Positions 4,643-8,527 of a stretch of DNA of 8,527 bases are shown here, piece by piece. A program made the translations under genes and the position numbers. Where the stretch lies: NCBI GenBank assembly GCA_019113125.1, contig DXIA01000055.1, positions 1 to 8,527 on the forward strand. The letters are read 5' to 3'. This stretch comes from Candidatus Pygmaiobacter gallistercoris. Its GTDB lineage: Bacteria; Bacillota; Clostridia; Oscillospirales; Ruminococcaceae. The notes below the pieces were generated by a model that was not told where the DNA came from, searched no databases, and saw nothing but the letters and a program-made list of their open reading frames with translations. Each line of letters starts with the position of its first letter. Position 1 is the first letter of the stretch.

Positions 4643-5662
4643 ATGAAACAGGCATTGGAAAACATCCGCCAGACGGCGGCCCAGCTGCTCGCGAAGGCGG
4701 ACAGTGAAACCGCGCTGGAGGAACTGCGGGTCCGCTTTCTCGGCAAGAAGGGAGAGGTCACCGCGATTCTCAAGCAGATGGGCAAGCTCTCCGCAGAGGA
4801 GCGGCCGCTGATCGGCGCACTGGCCAACGAGGTGCGCAGTGAGATCGACTCCGAGATCCGCCGGCGCAGCAAAGAGCTGGCCGACGCGGCGCTGAACGCG
4901 CGGCTGGCGGCCGAGACCATCGACGTGACCCTGCCGGGCACCCCGGTCGCACAGGGCAAACGGCATCCGTTCCAGCAGGTGTTGGACGAGCTCAAGCAGA
5001 TCTTTCTTGGCATGGGCTTTGACGTCAAGGCCGGCCCTGAGGTAGAACTTGATCACTATAACTTCGAAATGCTGAATATGCCCAAGAGCCATCCCGCGCG
5101 GGACACTCAGGACACCTTCTACATCACCGAGAATGTGCTGCTGCGCACCCAGACCAGCCCGATGCAGATCCGCACAATGGAGGCACAGAAACCTCCGATC
5201 CGGATCATCTGCCCCGGCCGGGTTTACCGCAGCGACGCGGTGGACGCCACCCATAGTCCGATCTTCCATCAGATCGAGGGACTGGTAGTGGACGAGGGCA
5301 TCACCTTCACCGACCTCAAAGGTACGCTGGAGGCCTTTATCAAAAAGCTCTACGGAGAGAACACCAAGGTCCGTTTCCGTCCCCATCACTTCCCCTACAC
5401 CGAACCCTCCGCCGAGATGGACATGAGCTGTTTCAAATGCGGCGGCAAGGGATGCCCGATGTGCAAGGGCGAGGGCTGGATCGAGATTCTCGGCTGCGGC
5501 ATGGTGCACCCCAAGGTGCTGGAAAACTGCGGCATCGACTCCGAGCGGTACACCGGTTTTGCATTCGGCATCGGCCTGGAGCGGATTGCGATGATGCGGT
5601 ATGGCATCGACGATATGCGTCTGCTGTATGAAAATGACCTGCGGTTCCTCAAACAGTTCTGA
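4643..5662 (+). CDS. pheS: Phenylalanyl-tRNA synthetase alpha subunit
   Basis: A 339-residue class II aminoacyl-tRNA synthetase catalytic subunit, normal bacterial length. With PheT it forms an (alpha-beta)2 enzyme that charges tRNA-Phe with phenylalanine using ATP. An N-terminal helical coiled-coil arm (about 1-90, with [16 protein letters not shown] at 25-40) leads into the catalytic core. Motif 1 is at [20 protein letters not shown] (108-127), motif 2 around [20 protein letters not shown] (190-209) and motif 3 in [19 protein letters not shown] (306-324). The end NDLRFLKQF is typical. A CxxC-x4-CxxC cluster (C263, C266, C271, C274) before [13 protein letters not shown] could hold a metal ion; such a cluster occurs in many bacterial PheS. 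The frame can begin at GTG 4631, but ATG 4643 is preferred: GAGGTGA lies eight bases upstream (4628-4634) and the protein then begins as the family does. Regulated by the T-box leader, and cotranscribed with pheT. Confidence 0.97.
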   Translation: MKQALENIRQTAAQLLAKADSETALEELRVRFLGKKGEVTAILKQMGKLSAEERPLIGALANEVRSEIDSEIRRRSKELADAALNARLAAETIDVTLPGTPVAQGKRHPFQQVLDELKQIFLGMGFDVKAGPEVELDHYNFEMLNMPKSHPARDTQDTFYITENVLLRTQTSPMQIRTMEAQKPPIRIICPGRVYRSDAVDATHSPIFHQIEGLVVDEGITFTDLKGTLEAFIKKLYGENTKVRFRPHHFPYTEPSAEMDMSCFKCGGKGCPMCKGEGWIEILGCGMVHPKVLENCGIDSERYTGFAFGIGLERIAMMRYGIDDMRLLYENDLRFLKQF

Positions 5663-5701
5663 TCCGGGCCGCTTATCTGTTGATTTTGGAGGGTTTTGAA
5701 G

Positions 5702-8092
5702 ATGAAATTGCCTTTGAACTGGGTGCGGGACTATGCAAAGATCGAGACCACGCCCCATGAATATGCGGAAAAGATGACCATGAGCGGCAGCAAGGTCGAG
5801 TGCTGGGAGTGCGAGGCCGACCAGATCAAAAACGTCGTGATCGGCAAAATTCTCAGTCTCGAGCGGCATCCCGACTCGGATCACATGTGGGTCTGCATGG
5901 TCGATGTCGGCAAGGCGGAGCCTTTGCAGATCGTCACCGGCGCACAGAACCTCAAGGTCGGGGATCTGTGTCCGGTCGCGCTGGACGGCTCCACCCTCCC
6001 CGGCGGAGTGGAGATCCACCGCGGCAAGCTGCGCGGGGTGGAGTCCAACGGGATGCTCTGCAGCCTCGGCGAGCTTGGTCTGACCACCCACGACTTCCCC
6101 CATGCGATCGAGGACGGCATCATGGTGCTGGACGAGAAGGTCCCGGTTGGGACCGATGCGACCAAGGCGCTGGGAATGGATGACGTCTCGGTCGAGTTCG
6201 AGATCACCCCGAACCGCCCCGACTGCCTGTCGATCCGCGGCCTCGCGCGGGAGACCGCTGCCACCTACGGCGTGCCCTTTGAGGATCATGTTCCCCCGAT
6301 GCCGCAGGGGGAGGGGGACATCAACGACTGGCTGCGGGTACAGATTTCGGCGCCCCTCTGCAGCCGGTATGTCGCGGCGATGGTCACCAACGTCCGGGTT
6401 GCCCCCAGCCCCCGCTGGATGCGGGAGCGGCTGCGGCTGTGCGGCGTGCGGCCGATCAACAACATTGTCGACATCACCAACTACGTCATGCTGGAGTACG
6501 GCCATCCGATGCATGCATTTGACTACGCTTATGTCGGCGGCAAGCTGATCCATGTCCGCAACGCCGTCGAGGGCGAAAAGATCGTCACGCTGGACGGGGT
6601 CGAGCGGGCGCTGGATCCCTCGATGATGGTCATCGCGGACGAGAAGGCCCCCATCGCGATCGCCGGTGTCATGGGCGGAGAATTCTCCGGCGTCTATGAC
6701 TCCACCAAAACCATCGTCTTCGAGGGCGCCTGCTTTGACGGTCCCTCGGTGCGGGTTACCGCAAAGAAGGTCGGGCTGCGCACCGAGGCTTCCGGCCGGT
6801 ATGAAAAGGGCCTCAACCCCGACAACTGTCTGCCTGCGATCTGCCGTGCCCTCGAACTGGTGCGCGAGCTGGACGCCGGCGACATCATCGGCGGCGTGAT
6901 CGACGTCTATCCCCATCCCCGCACCGAGCGCCATCTGCCGCTGCGCGCCGATGCCATCAATCACCTGCTCGGTACCAATGTGCCCGAGAGCGAGATGGTC
7001 GAAATTCTCAAGCCGCTGGGCTTTGGGATTGTCGGGGACACCGACGGCGACCGGACGGTCGTTGTGCCCACCGACCGGTACGATGTCGAGCGGGATTGCG
7101 ATCTCGCCGAGGAGGTCTGCCGGTATGTCGGCTACAACAAGGTTCCCAGCACCATTATGAAGGGGGTTGCCACCGCGCGGCCGACCGAGCGTCAGAACTT
7201 CCACGACAAGATGATCGAGGCGCTGGTCGGATACGGTCTGTACGAGTGCGAGACCTTCAGTTTCTACAGCCGCAAGGCCTGGGACAACATCAATCTGCCC
7301 GCCGATGACCCGCTGCGCCATGCCGTCGTCATCATGAACCCTCTGGGCGAGGACACCAGCATCATGCGGACCACCGCAGTGCCGAGCATGCTGGAGGTGG
7401 TAGCACGCAACTATAACGCCCGGCTGCCCGAGGTCGCGCTGTTCGAAAACCCGACCGAGTATATCCCCGGCGAGAGCGCCGAGGAACTGCCGACTGAGCG
7501 GGAGAAACTGATCCTTGCGGTCTATGGCGGCCGTTACGACTATCTGGCCCTCAAGGGCATGGTGGAGGGGCTGCTGGCCACCGCCGGCATTAAGGGCGCG
7601 AAGTTCGTCCGCAATGCTACCGGCACCACCTATCACCCCGGCCGCTGCGCCGATGTCATGCTGGGTGATGTCCGGCTCGGCACCGTCGGCGAGATCCATC
7701 CGACCGTTCTGGCAAACTACGGCATCAAACCCCGCACCTGGGTTGCGGACCTCTCGTTTGACCTGCTGTTCGAGCATCGGGGCGGCACACCCGAGTTCAC
7801 CCCGCTGCCCAAGCACCCTGCCATCACCCGCGACCTCGCGCTGGTCGCCGATGAGACCGTCCCCGCCGCCGATATCGCCGAGCGGATCGAACAGGGCGCC
7901 GGCAGTCTGCTCGAGAGTCTCACCCTTTTCGATGTCTACCGCGGTGAGAACATCGGCGCAGGCAAAAAGAGCCTTGCCTACAATCTCGTGCTGCGGGATC
8001 CGGTGCGCACCCTGACCGATGAAGAGGCCGATGACGCCATCCGTCGGGTTCTGTCCGGTCTCGCCGAAATTGGGGTTGTGATCCGCAGCTGA
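5702..8092 (+). CDS. pheT: Phenylalanyl-tRNA synthetase beta subunit
   Basis: A 796-residue protein of full family length that partners PheS. It opens MKLPLNWVRDY, followed by the tRNA-binding OB-fold domain (about 40-150, IGKILSLERHPDSDHMWVC, NLKVGDLC, GMLCSLGELGL). The B3/4 editing domain, which removes mischarged tyrosine, lies about 205-390 and includes RPINNIVDITNYVMLEYGHP and a GRYEKG loop. The B5 domain (about 405-485) has RYDVERDCDLAEEVCRYVGY. A catalytic-like core without activity follows (about 490-690). The C-terminal ferredoxin-like anticodon-binding FDX-ACB domain (700-796) contains KHPAITRDLALVAD. The frame includes TTG at 5696, but ATG 5702 is chosen because GGAGGG (5688-5693) lies eight bases before it. 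The gap to pheS is 39 bases with no terminator, consistent with one operon. No convincing terminator follows the stop. Confidence 0.97.
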   Translation: MKLPLNWVRDYAKIETTPHEYAEKMTMSGSKVECWECEADQIKNVVIGKILSLERHPDSDHMWVCMVDVGKAEPLQIVTGAQNLKVGDLCPVALDGSTLPGGVEIHRGKLRGVESNGMLCSLGELGLTTHDFPHAIEDGIMVLDEKVPVGTDATKALGMDDVSVEFEITPNRPDCLSIRGLARETAATYGVPFEDHVPPMPQGEGDINDWLRVQISAPLCSRYVAAMVTNVRVAPSPRWMRERLRLCGVRPINNIVDITNYVMLEYGHPMHAFDYAYVGGKLIHVRNAVEGEKIVTLDGVERALDPSMMVIADEKAPIAIAGVMGGEFSGVYDSTKTIVFEGACFDGPSVRVTAKKVGLRTEASGRYEKGLNPDNCLPAICRALELVRELDAGDIIGGVIDVYPHPRTERHLPLRADAINHLLGTNVPESEMVEILKPLGFGIVGDTDGDRTVVVPTDRYDVERDCDLAEEVCRYVGYNKVPSTIMKGVATARPTERQNFHDKMIEALVGYGLYECETFSFYSRKAWDNINLPADDPLRHAVVIMNPLGEDTSIMRTTAVPSMLEVVARNYNARLPEVALFENPTEYIPGESAEELPTEREKLILAVYGGRYDYLALKGMVEGLLATAGIKGAKFVRNATGTTYHPGRCADVMLGDVRLGTVGEIHPTVLANYGIKPRTWVADLSFDLLFEHRGGTPEFTPLPKHPAITRDLALVADETVPAADIAERIEQGAGSLLESLTLFDVYRGENIGAGKKSLAYNLVLRDPVRTLTDEEADDAIRRVLSGLAEIGVVIRS

Positions 8093-8122
8093 AATCGGCC
8101 AGAAAAAGCCACAAGCTGGCCC

Positions 8123-8151
8123 TTGAAAACAGGTGGTTTTTCGGATATAAT
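8123..8151 (+). promoter_or_regulatory. Near-consensus SigA promoter for ireB
   Basis: TTGAAA (8123-8128) and a perfect TATAAT (8146-8151) are separated by the optimal 17 bases. This is the best-matching promoter in the window. Initiation is predicted near 8158, leaving a leader of under 20 bases that contains the AAGGGGGTG ribosome site. It implies that ireB is expressed independently of the T-box-controlled pheST operon. Confidence 0.85.
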
Positions 8152-8175
8152 AGACAATAACAAGGGGGTGCCCGT

Positions 8176-8421
8176 ATGAGTGAGCCGACAACGATTTTTT
8201 CTATCTACGAGGACAAGGACCATGAGATCCATCAGATTCTCACTGAAGTCTATGCCGCTTTGAAGGAAAAGGGATATAATCCCATCAATCAGCTGGTCGG
8301 GTATATTCTCTCAGAGGATCCCACCTATATCACCACCTATGCCGGTGCGCGCAGCAAGATCCGTAAAGTGGACCGCGACGACCTTCTCGCCGCGCTGCTC
8401 AAGCAGTTTCTCGACGCGTAG
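8176..8421 (+). CDS. ireB: IreB-family regulatory phosphoprotein (UPF0297 / YrzL)
   Basis: An 81-residue small cytoplasmic protein. The central block KGYNPINQLVGYILSEDPTY (residues 31-50) is the hallmark of the IreB/YrzL family (formerly DUF965). It is followed by the basic RSKIRKVDRDDLLAALLKQF. In Enterococcus faecalis IreB is phosphorylated by the PASTA-domain Ser/Thr kinase IreK on N-terminal threonines and affects cephalosporin tolerance; that role is known for the family, not shown here. Threonines at positions 5 and 6 are candidate phosphosites. The start is ATG 8176 with AAGGGGGTG (8162-8170) upstream. In many Firmicutes the gene precedes ruvX (yqgF); here a strong terminator follows at once, so it looks monocistronic. 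Length is slightly short of some homologues (about 85-90) but the domain is complete. Confidence 0.94.
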   Translation: MSEPTTIFSIYEDKDHEIHQILTEVYAALKEKGYNPINQLVGYILSEDPTYITTYAGARSKIRKVDRDDLLAALLKQFLDA

Positions 8422-8439
8422 GCGTCTTGTCGATTTTTC

Positions 8440-8473
8440 AAATGCCTGTTCCTTTTGGAACAGGCATTTTTTC
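8440..8473 (+). terminator. Intrinsic terminator after ireB
   Basis: A perfect 13-bp stem (8440-8452 with 8457-8469, core AATGCCTGTTCC/GGAACAGGCATT) with a TTTT loop is followed by a T-run (to 8472, with more T at 8477-8481). It starts 18 bases after the ireB stop codon. Confidence 0.9.
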
Positions 8474-8527
8474 TCATTTTTAAGAGGGTATTTTGCATAA
8501 ATTTTAATTTTTCTTCCTCATTTAATT

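Noticed and set aside
8097..8121. GGCCAG…CTGGCC hairpin after pheT as a terminator
   Set aside because: The stem is only six base pairs with a 13-base loop and no T-run follows. The -35 box of the ireB promoter begins immediately after it.
4568..8191. A 1207-codon open frame on the minus strand covering all of pheS and pheT
   Set aside because: pheS and pheT are unambiguous on the plus strand. The antisense frame is open because GC-rich codon choice in them avoids the triplets that would give antisense stops. The product has no recognisable domain, would start inside ireB and runs into the T-box terminator.
1..8527. CRISPR array, tRNA/rRNA genes, insertion sequences or prophage genes
   Set aside because: No spaced direct repeats, tRNA cloverleaf, transposase-like protein or terminal inverted repeats were seen on either strand.

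Overview
The window looks like a chromosomal segment from a moderately GC-rich Firmicute, most likely a gut-type clostridium (Oscillospirales/Ruminococcaceae-like). The evidence is a tRNA-responsive T-box leader in front of pheS-pheT, an IreB-family gene, an acpS gene near an EndoA/MazF-type RNase gene, strong GGAGG-type ribosome binding sites and SigA-type promoters. The genus-level guess is inference. Apart from the A+T-richer ends and the kinase gene, codon use is strongly GC-rich. This produces several very long antisense reading frames that are not genes.

Layout. (1) Bases 1-473, plus strand: the 3' end of a LacI-type sugar-responsive repressor, cut by the window edge. A strong hairpin at 479-515 separates it from convergent genes. 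(2) Bases 578-2781, minus strand: a two-gene unit. It has its own promoter (2818-2845) and encodes a membrane-anchored LytM/M23-fold protein, then a 3-hydroxyisobutyrate dehydrogenase-type oxidoreductase. (3) Bases 2850-4229, minus strand: acpS (holo-ACP synthase), a small P-loop kinase/NTPase of unknown role, and mazF/ndoA, ended by an intrinsic terminator. (4) Bases 4261-4324: two back-to-back extended -10 promoters firing in opposite directions. (5) Bases 4331-8092, plus strand: a T-box leader with a terminator, then pheS and pheT, the two subunits of phenylalanyl-tRNA synthetase. (6) Bases 8123-8473: ireB as a single-gene unit with a near-consensus promoter and a strong terminator. Bases 8474-8527 are A+T-rich and hold nothing I can call.

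How the genes work together. pheS-pheT is controlled by transcription attenuation that senses uncharged tRNA-Phe. acpS activates acyl carrier protein and shares the divergent promoter region. mazF encodes an mRNA-cleaving toxin but no antitoxin gene is visible beside it; in Bacillus subtilis the acpS-ydcC-alr-ndoAI-ndoA cluster supplies one. Here a P-loop kinase sits in that interval.

Most of the window is housekeeping sequence. I do not see a clear new system. The points most worth a second look are the orphan MazF with the kinase, the M23 protein that has lost two catalytic histidines but kept its zinc ligands, and the compact divergent acpS/pheST control region.
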